From Nostoc sp. MS1 (GTDB taxonomy: Bacteria; Cyanobacteriota; Cyanobacteriia; Cyanobacteriales; Nostocaceae): a stretch of 64,000 bases of DNA. The stretch spans positions 4,027,501 through 4,091,500 of the forward strand of contig NZ_AP023441.1 in assembly GCF_019976755.1 (NCBI RefSeq), written 5' to 3'. Positions 8,476-16,931 of the stretch are shown in pieces; positions within the stretch are counted from its first letter, which is position 1, and every line of letters starts with the position of its first letter. A program made the position numbers and the translations under genes. The notes beneath the pieces are model-generated. The model was not told the origin of the DNA. It saw nothing but the letters and a program-made list of their open reading frames with translations, and did no database searches.

Positions 8476-10218
8476 GACTCTTTTAAAAATATCAATCAAC
8501 TTTGGGCTTATGTCTTCACGGAAACACTAAAGCGTTTAGGATTGACTTGTGCGGTAATTTGTCCTGGTTCTCGTTCTACACCCTTAGCAGTCGCCTTTGC
8601 CCAACAAGCACCTGATATTGAAGCTATTTCTATACTTGATGAACGTTCAGCAGCCTTTTTTGCTTTAGGAGTAGCCAAAGCTACTGGTCGTCCTGTGGCT
8701 GTTGTTTGCACATCTGGAACTGCGGGAGCAAACTTTTATCCAGCCGTTATTGAAGCAAAAGAAAGCCGCGTACCACTATTATTATTAACTACAGATAGAC
8801 CCCCAGAGTTAAGAGAATGTCACTCTGGACAAACTATAGATCAGGTAAAACTCTACGGAAATTATCCAAACTGGCAAGCAGAGTTAGCATTACCCGTACC
8901 AGAAATAGAAATGCTAGCGTATCTGCGCCAAACCTTAATTCATACTTGGCACAGAACGCAAGCACCAACACAAGGGCCAGTACACCTAAATATCCCCTTT
9001 CGTGACCCCCTAGCGCCTATTCCCGACGGCACAGACTTAAGCCATTTACTATCACAATTCCATCCAGAAGAATTTTTTGCAGCAATAACTCCAACCCAAC
9101 TCCCAACTCCCAACTCCCAACTCCCCATCCCTTCAGAATGGTCACAATCTCAACGAGGAGTAATTATTGCTGGTGTCGCTCAACCACAGCAACCACAGGA
9201 ATATTGTAGAGCGATCGCTAAACTTTCCCTAACTCTCAAATGGCCTGTCTTAGCCGAGGGACTTTCCCCGCTCAGAAATTATGCTGACCTCAACCCCTAT
9301 TTAATTTCCACCTACGACCTGATTTTACGCAATCAAGAATTAGCGAAACAGTTAGCACCCGACATGGTAATTCAGGTAGGTGATATGCCAACCAGTAAAG
9401 AATTACGTAATTGGATAAATGATCACCAACCTAGACGATGGGTAATTGATCCCAGTTACGAAAACCTCGACCCTCTGCATGGGAGGACGGCGCATTTGAG
9501 GATGAGGGTGGAAAATGTGGGAGTAGGGGGAGAGGGGGGAGTAAATTATCTTCCTGATTATTTGCGGTTGTGGTGTGATGCTGAAAGTAAGGTTAGGGTA
9601 AATGTTGATGATACTTTCAGTAAAATGGAGGATTTGGTTGAATGTAAGGCTGCTTGGTTAATTTCTCAGGCATTACCGCCAGGAACGCCTTTATTTATTT
9701 CTAATAGTATGCCTGTGCGAGATGTGGAATTTTTCTGGAAACCGAATAATTTAGGAGTGCGATCGCATTTTAACCGAGGTGCAAACGGTATTGACGGCAC
9801 ATTATCCACCGCTTTAGGAATTTCCCACCGTCATCAAAGTAGTGTCATGCTCACAGGAGATTTAGCTTTATTACATGACACCAACGGTTTTTTAATTAGA
9901 AATAAGTTTGTTGGACATCTGACAATTATCTTAATTAATAACAATGGTGGGGGAATTTTTGAAATGTTACCCATCGCCAAATTCGACCCACCCTTTGAAG
10001 AATTTTTCGGCACGCCACAGGATATTGATTTCGCTCAGTTATGCGCTACCTATGCTGTCCAGCATGAGTTAATTACTTCTTGGCAACTGTTACAACAAAA
10101 ATTAAACCCACTTCCAACTCAAGGTATTAGAGTCTTAGAAATACAGACAAATCGTAAACTAGACGCTAAATGGCGACAAGATAACTTGCGAAACTTTGCC
10201 GCAGATACTCTCATTTAA
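8467..10218 (+). CDS. menD: 2-succinyl-5-enolpyruvyl-6-hydroxy-3-cyclohexene-1-carboxylate synthase
   Basis: A 583-aa thiamine-diphosphate enzyme that joins 2-oxoglutarate to isochorismate, the first committed step towards the naphthoquinone ring of phylloquinone (the photosystem I A1 acceptor). Seen: the N-terminal ICPGSRSTPLA motif, the Glu-containing ISILDERSAAFFALG segment, CTSGTAGANFYPAV, and the C-terminal ThDP/Mg region (LTGDLALLHDTNG followed by ILINNNGGGIFEMLP). The start codon lies inside a heptamer repeat, so the protein begins Met-Thr-Asn-Asp. Two more low-complexity repeats lie inside the coding region (9097-9124 and about 9517-9545) and encode Pro/Gln- and Gly-rich linkers without breaking the frame. 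No other men genes are adjacent. Confidence 0.95.
   Translation: MTNDSFKNINQLWAYVFTETLKRLGLTCAVICPGSRSTPLAVAFAQQAPDIEAISILDERSAAFFALGVAKATGRPVAVVCTSGTAGANFYPAVIEAKESRVPLLLLTTDRPPELRECHSGQTIDQVKLYGNYPNWQAELALPVPEIEMLAYLRQTLIHTWHRTQAPTQGPVHLNIPFRDPLAPIPDGTDLSHLLSQFHPEEFFAAITPTQLPTPNSQLPIPSEWSQSQRGVIIAGVAQPQQPQEYCRAIAKLSLTLKWPVLAEGLSPLRNYADLNPYLISTYDLILRNQELAKQLAPDMVIQVGDMPTSKELRNWINDHQPRRWVIDPSYENLDPLHGRTAHLRMRVENVGVGGEGGVNYLPDYLRLWCDAESKVRVNVDDTFSKMEDLVECKAAWLISQALPPGTPLFISNSMPVRDVEFFWKPNNLGVRSHFNRGANGIDGTLSTALGISHRHQSSVMLTGDLALLHDTNGFLIRNKFVGHLTIILINNNGGGIFEMLPIAKFDPPFEEFFGTPQDIDFAQLCATYAVQHELITSWQLLQQKLNPLPTQGIRVLEIQTNRKLDAKWRQDNLRNFAADTLI
9097..9124 (+). repeat. In-frame heptamer repeat CAACTCC x4 inside menD
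   Basis: Four exact CAACTCC units lie within the menD reading frame and encode a Pro/Gln/Asn-rich linker (QLPTPNSQLP). The same heptamer type occurs between genes elsewhere in the window, so this looks like an STRR that entered a coding region and was tolerated. Confidence 0.8.
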
Positions 10219-10501
10219 CCATTCTATTAATATTCTAAGTTTACTTAGTAAATACTCTGCGTTACTCCGCGCTAACCTCTGCGATCCTTTGCGTTTAAAC
10301 ATCTCCAAACTGAGAACCTCTTCCCTTCCTCCTCTCTATGAGACTGATCACAGTGATTTTTTTAAACTCAACATCACGTTTTCAGCATCCATTGAGCATA
10401 ATAAAAATAGTGTATGGGAACTGACTACATATGCTCAAAACCAACAAACGACAATTGTGAATATTACTTGTGCTTGGAAAATGAATTAGAGATAAAAAGC
10501 C
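10219..10501. other. Intergenic region with a dispersed GCG-rich segment
   Basis: The stretch about 10256-10302 (CTGCGTTACTCCGCGCTAACC and on) resembles a dispersed repeat common between genes in this group. The 97-codon frame crossing this interval overlaps the menD end and shows no protein-like features. Confidence 0.4.
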
Positions 10502-12241
10502 TTGGCATACCGTTCTTCTGGGGTTCACTGCATAAATCCTGACTGTAAACGTCCCTATCCCCAACCTTGGGGTAACAAATTTTGTAACAGCTGTGGCGCA
10601 GTGCTAGAGTTGTTAGATCGTTATGTGCCTCTACAAACCTTGGGTGCAGGGGGGTTTGCCCAAATTTATACAGTTTTGGATGAGAGAACCCAAACTGAAA
10701 AAGTGCTAAAGGTGTTGATAGAAGATTCTCCAAAAGCACTGGAATTATTTACCCAAGAAGCAGAAGTTTTAGTCAGGTTGCGTCATCCTGGAGTTCCCAA
10801 AGTCGAGCCTGATGGTCATTTTCAAGTTAATCTCACCAACCCCAAGTCACGCCAGTTACCTTGTTTGGTAATGGAAAAAATTAACGGGCCTACGCTGGAG
10901 GAAATTTTGAATAAATATCCTCAAGGATGCCCGGAAGATATGGTATTAAACTGGTTAACCCAAGCAATAAAAATTTTACAAGAATTACATAAGCATCAGA
11001 TTATACATCGTGATATTAAACCTTCTAATTTAATGTTACGTACTCCCTCACCTAGCTTCATTACATCTCAAGGCGGGTCAGGTTGGGAACAATTAGTTTT
11101 AATTGATTTCGGCGGGGCAAAACAATTTAATCTAGGAAGACAGCGCCAAGAGTCCAGTTCTACAAGATTATTTTCTTCTGGTTACAGTCCACCAGAACAA
11201 GTTACAGGAGGACAAATAGGCCCCAGTGCCGATTTTTATGCCCTCGGTCGGACGATGATTGAATTACTCACAGGGAAGTATCCACCAGATTTGGAAGATC
11301 CCCAGACAGGGGTTTTGCGATGGCGTAATCAAGTTAATATCAGACCTGAGTTAGCAGATTTGCTAGATGAAATGGTACAAGAGGATGTGCGATCGCGTCC
11401 GGCTAATGCTGGTATTATCCAAAAACGGTTAGCGAAAATTAATCAACCCACTCCAGGACAAAACAGTTTACAGCCTGCTTTAACACAAATTGCCCAACAA
11501 CTCAGGCTATTAGGTCAAGCTACAGACCAAGCTTTCAGCAACTTGGGGCAAACCATAGGTAAAATCTTGCGCTGGATTTTACAAACAATCTTCCAAATTA
11601 TCAAAGCTTGTTCTTTAACAATTTGGGCAATGCTGTTAACTGGTCTGGGTGCTAGTGCTGGTACAGTAATCGGATTTATTTTGGCATATCGAACCAACTT
11701 AGGCGATCGCTTAAGTGAATTTCTCACTACTCAAGTACCAGGATTAATACCAAACCCTGAAGCCGGGTTCGGTGCAGAAATAATAGTATTTGCCGCCGCC
11801 GGCTTAGGTACAGCTTGGGGTTTGACAGCATCGGGTTCTTTTGCCCAAAGACGGCGGTTTTTAGTCGCCTCCTTAATGGGCGTAATTAGCTACGCTTTCG
11901 GTTGGTTATTGTGGCAAATCATTACATCAAGCACATCTAGCGGTGAAGGTTTGGTAGCAGCAACCGCCATAGCTGTGTTTTTACTAGCCTTAAGTATGGG
12001 TTTCCGTAGTCACCACATAGTTTATGCCATGATTGGCTCATTCGGCACAGCGATTATCGTTGCAATTCTCGTGGTTTTAGGCTTTCCCGCTAATCTTTCA
12101 CAAGCTTCTACTCCTCAAATTTGGTCAGAATTACCCTTATCTATTACCTTCTTTAGCTCTATAGGTATTTTAATGAGCTTCTGGTTAGGCGTAAGCTACT
12201 ACATCATTGTGCCAGGATTACGTTTTTTGGGTTGGCGCTAA
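10502..12241 (+). CDS. Ser/Thr protein kinase with N-terminal zinc ribbon and polytopic C-terminus
   Basis: About 579 aa. Residues about 10-35 form a Cys4 zinc ribbon (CINPDC then CNSC). A Hanks-type kinase domain (about 40-315) follows with LGAGGFAQIY, the Lys in VLKVL, the catalytic IIHRDIKPSNLML and the metal-binding IDFGGAK. The C-terminal third has about six hydrophobic segments (residues about 370-575), so the kinase domain faces the cytoplasm from a membrane anchor. The TTG at 10502 is chosen because an in-frame TAA lies at 10493 and no ATG occurs before the zinc ribbon. The layout is common among cyanobacterial STPKs. Substrates are unknown. The next genes downstream encode ATPases, separated by an inverted repeat, so co-transcription is uncertain. 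Confidence 0.88.
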   Translation: MAYRSSGVHCINPDCKRPYPQPWGNKFCNSCGAVLELLDRYVPLQTLGAGGFAQIYTVLDERTQTEKVLKVLIEDSPKALELFTQEAEVLVRLRHPGVPKVEPDGHFQVNLTNPKSRQLPCLVMEKINGPTLEEILNKYPQGCPEDMVLNWLTQAIKILQELHKHQIIHRDIKPSNLMLRTPSPSFITSQGGSGWEQLVLIDFGGAKQFNLGRQRQESSSTRLFSSGYSPPEQVTGGQIGPSADFYALGRTMIELLTGKYPPDLEDPQTGVLRWRNQVNIRPELADLLDEMVQEDVRSRPANAGIIQKRLAKINQPTPGQNSLQPALTQIAQQLRLLGQATDQAFSNLGQTIGKILRWILQTIFQIIKACSLTIWAMLLTGLGASAGTVIGFILAYRTNLGDRLSEFLTTQVPGLIPNPEAGFGAEIIVFAAAGLGTAWGLTASGSFAQRRRFLVASLMGVISYAFGWLLWQIITSSTSSGEGLVAATAIAVFLLALSMGFRSHHIVYAMIGSFGTAIIVAILVVLGFPANLSQASTPQIWSELPLSITFFSSIGILMSFWLGVSYYIIVPGLRFLGWR

Positions 12242-12296
12242 TGTCATAGAAATAGACAGATGTAAACGTTGTAGTTTGACGTTCTCATTAAAATAC

Positions 12297-12340
12297 GTCA
12301 AAATCAACGTACGTTAAAAATGACGTACGTTGATTTTGAC
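12297..12340. promoter_or_regulatory. 18-bp perfect inverted repeat before the ATPase pseudogene
   Basis: Arms GTCAAAATCAACGTACGT and its exact complement are separated by 8 bases (TAAAAATG). The right arm ends 9 bases before the ATG at 12350. The inner ACGTACGT is itself palindromic. It could be an operator for a dimeric repressor, an RNA hairpin covering the ribosome site, or a terminator for the upstream kinase gene. There is no T-run, which weakens the last reading. Confidence 0.6.
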
Positions 12341-12349
12341 TTATAAATT

Positions 12350-13547
12350 ATGGCAGTACAACAAAGATTAAGGGCTAACCCTGGCGGAGAAATAGCTCCT
12401 GCTGAAGTATTTGGGCGGGATACATTAATACAAAATTTATGGCGGGTACTGGAAAGGCAGAGTCTTGTTTTAAGTGCAGAAAGACGGATGGGTAAAACTT
12501 GTGTTGTCAAAAAGATGACCAAGGAAGGTAAGAGAATTATTTGACTGTATATCGTGATTTGGAAGGAGTGCGATCGCCGATAGAATTTGTAGAAATAATC
12601 TTCCAAGATGTAGAGCGTCACTTAAGCAGTATTAAGCGATTAGCAACGGGGACAAGAAAATTAGCAATGGAACTTGGTGGTACAGAAATTGCAGGGATGA
12701 TCAAGTTCCCCGAAGTGGATGCACCACATTGGAAAAAGTTATTAATGACGATGGCGGAAGATTTGGTTAAGCAGCTAGAAAACCAAAAGCTGACGGTGGT
12801 ATTTTTTTGGGATGAAATGCCCCTGATGCTGTACAACATTAAAAACAGACAGGGTGAAGAAGCAGCAATGGAAGTATTGGACGCTTTGCGTTCACTACGG
12901 CAGATGTTTCCACAGTTGCGGATGGTGTTTACTGGTTCTATTGGACTGCATAATGTTCTGACTTCGTTGAAACGCGCCGGTTATGCGAACGATCCCACCA
13001 ACGACATGAAAACTCAGGATGTCCCACCGTTAGCACTGGCTGATGCGGAAGATTTAGCTTATCACTTACTGGCGGGGGAAGGTATTGTAACTATAGATGG
13101 TAAGGAAACAGCAAAGGCGATCGCAAAAAGTGTCGATGGTATGCCTTACTTTATTCATCATATTATTGACCAATTGGTCATGCAAAACACTGATGCCAGT
13201 GCGGAAAAAGTAGAGGAAATTGTCAACAGCTATCTTATTGATCCTCAAGACCCTTGGCATTTAAGATATACCGTGAACGCATAGATGCTTATTACTTAGA
13301 TGAGGAAAAAACCCTAGCGTTATCTATATTAGATATTTTGGCTGTTACCCAGCAGCCTTGACCATTTGAGGATTTATTTAATCAGTTACACACCCATATT
13401 GCTAATCCTGACAAAGAACAAACACGTAACGTTTTAACCCTACTGGAGTGCGACCATTATATTATTCGCAAACTTGAGGGTGTGTTATGTTTCCGCTTCC
13501 CCTTAATTCAGCGTTCCTGGCGACTCCATAGAGGTTTAACAGCGTGA
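12350..13547 (+). pseudogene. Broken AAA-type P-loop ATPase gene
   Basis: Three reading-frame pieces together make one ATPase of about 400 aa. Piece 1 (12350-12544) holds VFGRDTLIQNLW and the Walker A-like SAERRMGKT. A frameshift between about 12529 and 12544 leads to piece 2, which starts near TVYRDLEGVRSP and holds the Walker B strand VVFFWDEMP and the sensor-like VFTGSIG. Near 13269 one base appears missing (LRY then YRERIDAYY in the next frame). The last piece has an in-frame TGA at 13359 and runs to the TGA at 13545-13547, which overlaps the GTG start of the next gene. The overlap suggests it was once the translationally coupled partner of that gene. A sequencing error could explain one break but hardly three. 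Confidence 0.85.
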
Positions 13548-16500
13548 AAGATACCTTCCTCTCTCGCTTCACTCCTAGCTTGATGACACCGCAAGCGTTG
13601 GAAGATATTTTTGTGCAGCGTCAGGAGTTAGCACAGTATATAGTTGAACTCATCCGTGAAAGTGTTCTGACATCATCCAAGCACTATACTTTGCTAATTG
13701 GGCCTCGTGGTATTGGTAAAACTCACTTTGTTTCTTTGGTCTACCATCGTATTAGTAAGATGGATGATTTACAGCCAGATTTATTAATAGCTTGGCTGAG
13801 AGAAGAAGAATGGGGTGTAACATCATTTTTAGATTTACTGTTGCGAATTTTTCGAGCTTTATTAGAAGAGTATAGAGACGACAAAAAGCTGATACCTGAA
13901 CTTGCACAAAAGGTAGAAGCACTATATCAAATGTCGCCAGAGATAGCCCAAAAAACAGCAGCAGCTATTTTAAAAGAGGTGATAGGAAACCGCACCCTGT
14001 TTTTATTGATGGAAAATCTAGATGAAATATTTGCTGGGTTAGGAGAAGAGGGACAATCACAACTGCGTAGTTTCTTACAAGAGAATAGTTGCTGTACGAT
14101 TTTGGCAACATCTCAAAGTTTGTTCAACGGTGTCAAACTTCAGACATCACCGTTTTATGGTTTCTTCCGCATCCGCTATTTAATGGACTTAACAGCAGAG
14201 GAAGCAACCGAACTATTAGCGAATATTGCCAAACTGGAAGGAAAAACCGACTTAGAAGATTTTATCCACACTTCTAGAGGATGCGATCGCATTCGCGCAG
14301 TTCATCACCTAGCAGGTGGTAGTCCCCGCCTATATGTGATTTTCTCAGAATTTCTCACCCGCCAGTCTTTAGAAGAACTGCAAGACCCCTTCATGGGGAT
14401 GCTAGATGATTTGACACCATACTATCAAGCTAGGATGCAGTGGCTATCACCGCAGCAAAGAAAAATAGTAGAGATTTTATCAGACTGTCGTTATGCGCTG
14501 TCGGTAAAAGAGATAGCCCAACGCTCTTTTATTAGTCACCAGACAGCATCCAGTCAACTCAAAGATTTACGAGAGAAGGGTTATGTTAATTCTGAAGCGG
14601 TAGGGCGTGAGTCATTTTACGAACTGCGAGAACCACTCATGCGTTTTTGCTTGGAAGTGAAAAAGCAGCGAGGTAAACCGATACGCTTATTTGTAGACTT
14701 TCTGCGGTTGTGGTACACGCGAGAAGAATTACAGCAAAAACTAGGATTGGGATTTGATGATCCTAGAAAAAATGAAATAGGGAATGCGGCTGATTCAAAT
14801 TTCAGTCAAGCATTCATTAATGATTTTTCACAGGATAAAAATGATAGAAAATACCAACAAATATTAGAACCACTGCCGCCTGAGGCCATAGTAGATAGAC
14901 AATACATACTTAAAGCGTTGGAGGTGATGGAAGAAGATGACGAAGAAAATCCTTTGTTTGCAGCATATTGGCGAGAATGTGAAAAATTAACAGGCAATAA
15001 AAACTACGAAAATGCTTTGAAATATGCAGAAAAACTAATAAACAAGCGTGGTCAGGTACAAGATTGGCTTTTAAAAGGGCTTTGTTTAAGTGAACTTGAA
15101 CGCCATGAGGAAGCTTTAGAATCCTGGAATAAAGCCATTGAACTTGACATTAATAATACATTGGCATGGGCAAGTCGAGGAAATACACTAAACAATCTCA
15201 AATGTTATGAGGAAGCTTTAGTATCCTGGAATAAAGCCATTGAACTTGACATTAATAATACATTGGCATGGACAAGCCGAGGATATGCACTAAACAATCT
15301 CAAATGTTATGAGGAAGCTTTAGTATCTTTTGATAAAGCTATTGAACTTGACCCCAGTTATGCTTGGGTATGGGTCAGTCGAGCAAGGGTACTGGACAAT
15401 CTCAAACGCTATGAGGATGCTTTAGCATCCTGGGATAAAGTCCTTGAACTTGACCTCAGTTATGCTTGGGTATGGGTTAGTCGAGCAAGGGTACTGGACA
15501 ATCTCAAACGCTATGAGGATGCTTTAGCATCCTGGGATAAAGTCCTTGAACTTGACCCTAATGATCCTGTGGCATGGGCAAGTCGAGCAATGGTACTGGA
15601 CAATCTCAATCTTTATGAGGAAGCTTTATCATCCTGGGATAAAGTTATTGAACTTGAGCCTAATTATGCTAGGGCATGGGGAAATCGAGCAATTTTATTG
15701 GACAATCTCAATCGTTATGAAGAAGCTCTAGTATCCTGGGATAAAGTCCTTGAACTTGACCCTAATAATCATTTGGTATGGGGAAGTCGAGGAAATGTGC
15801 TTGGCAGTCTCAAACGTTATGAGGAAGCTTTAGCATCCTGGGACAAAGCTATTGAAATTGACCCTAATAATCCTGTGGCTTGGGCTGCGCGAGGAATGGC
15901 ACTTAATAATATCAAACGTTATAAGGAAGCTTTAGTCGCTTATAACAAAGCTATTAAACTTGATACTAATGATGAATTGGCTTGGCTAGACCGAAGTTGG
16001 ACATTAATCAACCTCGGACGCTATCAACAAGCCTTAGAATCCAGCAACAAAGCCATCTCTCTTGGAGAAAAAGAATATTATGTTTTAGCCAACCGCGCTA
16101 TTTCGCTCATGGGGTTGCAACGTTGGGAAGAAGGGGTAACAGCTATGGAGGATGCCCTGCAAAGTCTTCAAGAATGGGAGGAAGCATCTACAGACGACAC
16201 AGAAATCATCTGCCGCATTCTGTTTACCAATACTCAGGATGCACTGACATGGAAAACTCGGATTAAAATTCTGCTAGAACTATTTAGCAAGTATCAAGTT
16301 ATTCCCGCATTATCTCAGGGTCTAGTACGCAGCATCCCCGCCTTAATGCTAGATAAAGTGAGCGATGAAGTTGTGCAATTATGGCTGGAAGTGTGGCAAG
16401 AGTTGGTGGGAGGGCTTGCAGATTTCCAAATAGCAATAGGTTTGCTAAATGTGGCTGTGCGCTATCGGTTGACAAAAGGCGATCGCCGTACTCTACTAGA

Positions 16501-16552
16501 ACTGCCCATTGAACAACGCAATCTGTTAAAACCCTTACTTGGATTAGAATAA
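13544..16552 (+). CDS. P-loop ATPase with winged helix and TPR array
   Basis: 1002 aa. Residues about 15-270 form an ATPase with Walker A GPRGIGKTH (about 53-61), Walker B FLLMENLDEI (about 150) and a sensor-like TILATSQS. A winged-helix segment (about 305-375, EIAQRSFISHQTASSQLKDL) follows. From about residue 485 comes a TPR array whose repeats have an exact 34-codon period at DNA level. After about residue 860 comes a unique helical tail. The layout is STAND-like: a nucleotide switch plus a repeat sensor. The GTG start overlaps the stop of the broken ATPase upstream (GTGA). No enzymatic effector domain is visible. Function is unknown; a role in stress or conflict responses is an inference from architecture only. 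Confidence 0.85.
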   Translation: MKDTFLSRFTPSLMTPQALEDIFVQRQELAQYIVELIRESVLTSSKHYTLLIGPRGIGKTHFVSLVYHRISKMDDLQPDLLIAWLREEEWGVTSFLDLLLRIFRALLEEYRDDKKLIPELAQKVEALYQMSPEIAQKTAAAILKEVIGNRTLFLLMENLDEIFAGLGEEGQSQLRSFLQENSCCTILATSQSLFNGVKLQTSPFYGFFRIRYLMDLTAEEATELLANIAKLEGKTDLEDFIHTSRGCDRIRAVHHLAGGSPRLYVIFSEFLTRQSLEELQDPFMGMLDDLTPYYQARMQWLSPQQRKIVEILSDCRYALSVKEIAQRSFISHQTASSQLKDLREKGYVNSEAVGRESFYELREPLMRFCLEVKKQRGKPIRLFVDFLRLWYTREELQQKLGLGFDDPRKNEIGNAADSNFSQAFINDFSQDKNDRKYQQILEPLPPEAIVDRQYILKALEVMEEDDEENPLFAAYWRECEKLTGNKNYENALKYAEKLINKRGQVQDWLLKGLCLSELERHEEALESWNKAIELDINNTLAWASRGNTLNNLKCYEEALVSWNKAIELDINNTLAWTSRGYALNNLKCYEEALVSFDKAIELDPSYAWVWVSRARVLDNLKRYEDALASWDKVLELDLSYAWVWVSRARVLDNLKRYEDALASWDKVLELDPNDPVAWASRAMVLDNLNLYEEALSSWDKVIELEPNYARAWGNRAILLDNLNRYEEALVSWDKVLELDPNNHLVWGSRGNVLGSLKRYEEALASWDKAIEIDPNNPVAWAARGMALNNIKRYKEALVAYNKAIKLDTNDELAWLDRSWTLINLGRYQQALESSNKAISLGEKEYYVLANRAISLMGLQRWEEGVTAMEDALQSLQEWEEASTDDTEIICRILFTNTQDALTWKTRIKILLELFSKYQVIPALSQGLVRSIPALMLDKVSDEVVQLWLEVWQELVGGLADFQIAIGLLNVAVRYRLTKGDRRTLLELPIEQRNLLKPLLGLE
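15095..16012 (+). repeat. Nine 102-bp tandem units encoding TPRs
   Basis: Units begin at 15095, 15197, 15299, 15401, 15503, 15605, 15707, 15809 and 15911, each exactly 102 bp (34 codons), with a diverged tenth from 16013. The segments around 15354-15455 and 15456-15557 differ at only about two positions. That near identity points to recent unit duplication or gene conversion. Confidence 0.85.
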
Positions 16553-16581
16553 TCACCCAATCCCTATTTCCCAAATTAATA

Positions 16582-16615
16582 CCCCCTGACGGGTAATAAT
16601 TACCTAGTCAGGGGG
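16582..16615 (+). terminator. Strong hairpin after the ATPase-TPR gene
   Basis: Stem CCCCCTGAC/GTCAGGGGG continues into an inner GGTAAT/ATTACC stem, followed by CGTTT. It lies 30 bases after the stop of the 1002-aa gene and is the probable end of that transcript. Confidence 0.65.
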
Positions 16616-16931
16616 CGTTTATAGGTGGTAGACTATAATTGGTTCTGTATATTTACTTTACGCTTTGATTCTAGAACCTAGACACCCGTTTGACTACTGT
16701 AATTCCCACGATTAATAGTAATTTCATAGGTTCTTCATCGCCGCTTCATTCACGTTGATTTACTGAGAAAATCACAAAGTCAGAAGTGAAAATTAACTGA
16801 GCCTCGACTTTTAACACTCAACAGGACTCAACATTAATTTCGGATTCGTCCTCAAACTTATATTGCAATCAACAACAGAAGAAACACACCTGGCCGTAGA
16901 CTGACATTTAGATTGCATTCTCAAATAGAAT
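16616..16931. other. Upstream region of pcyA
   Basis: About 300 bases with no gene. It must hold the pcyA promoter. I see no clear ribosome site directly before the ATG and no recognisable factor site. Confidence 0.35.

Noticed and set aside
10196..10489. 97-codon open frame after menD
   Set aside because: It overlaps the end of menD in another frame, contains dispersed repeat sequence and shows no protein-like composition or domain.
15546..16266. Open frames inside the TPR gene (15546-15731, 15982-16266)
   Set aside because: Out-of-frame shadows of the repetitive gene.
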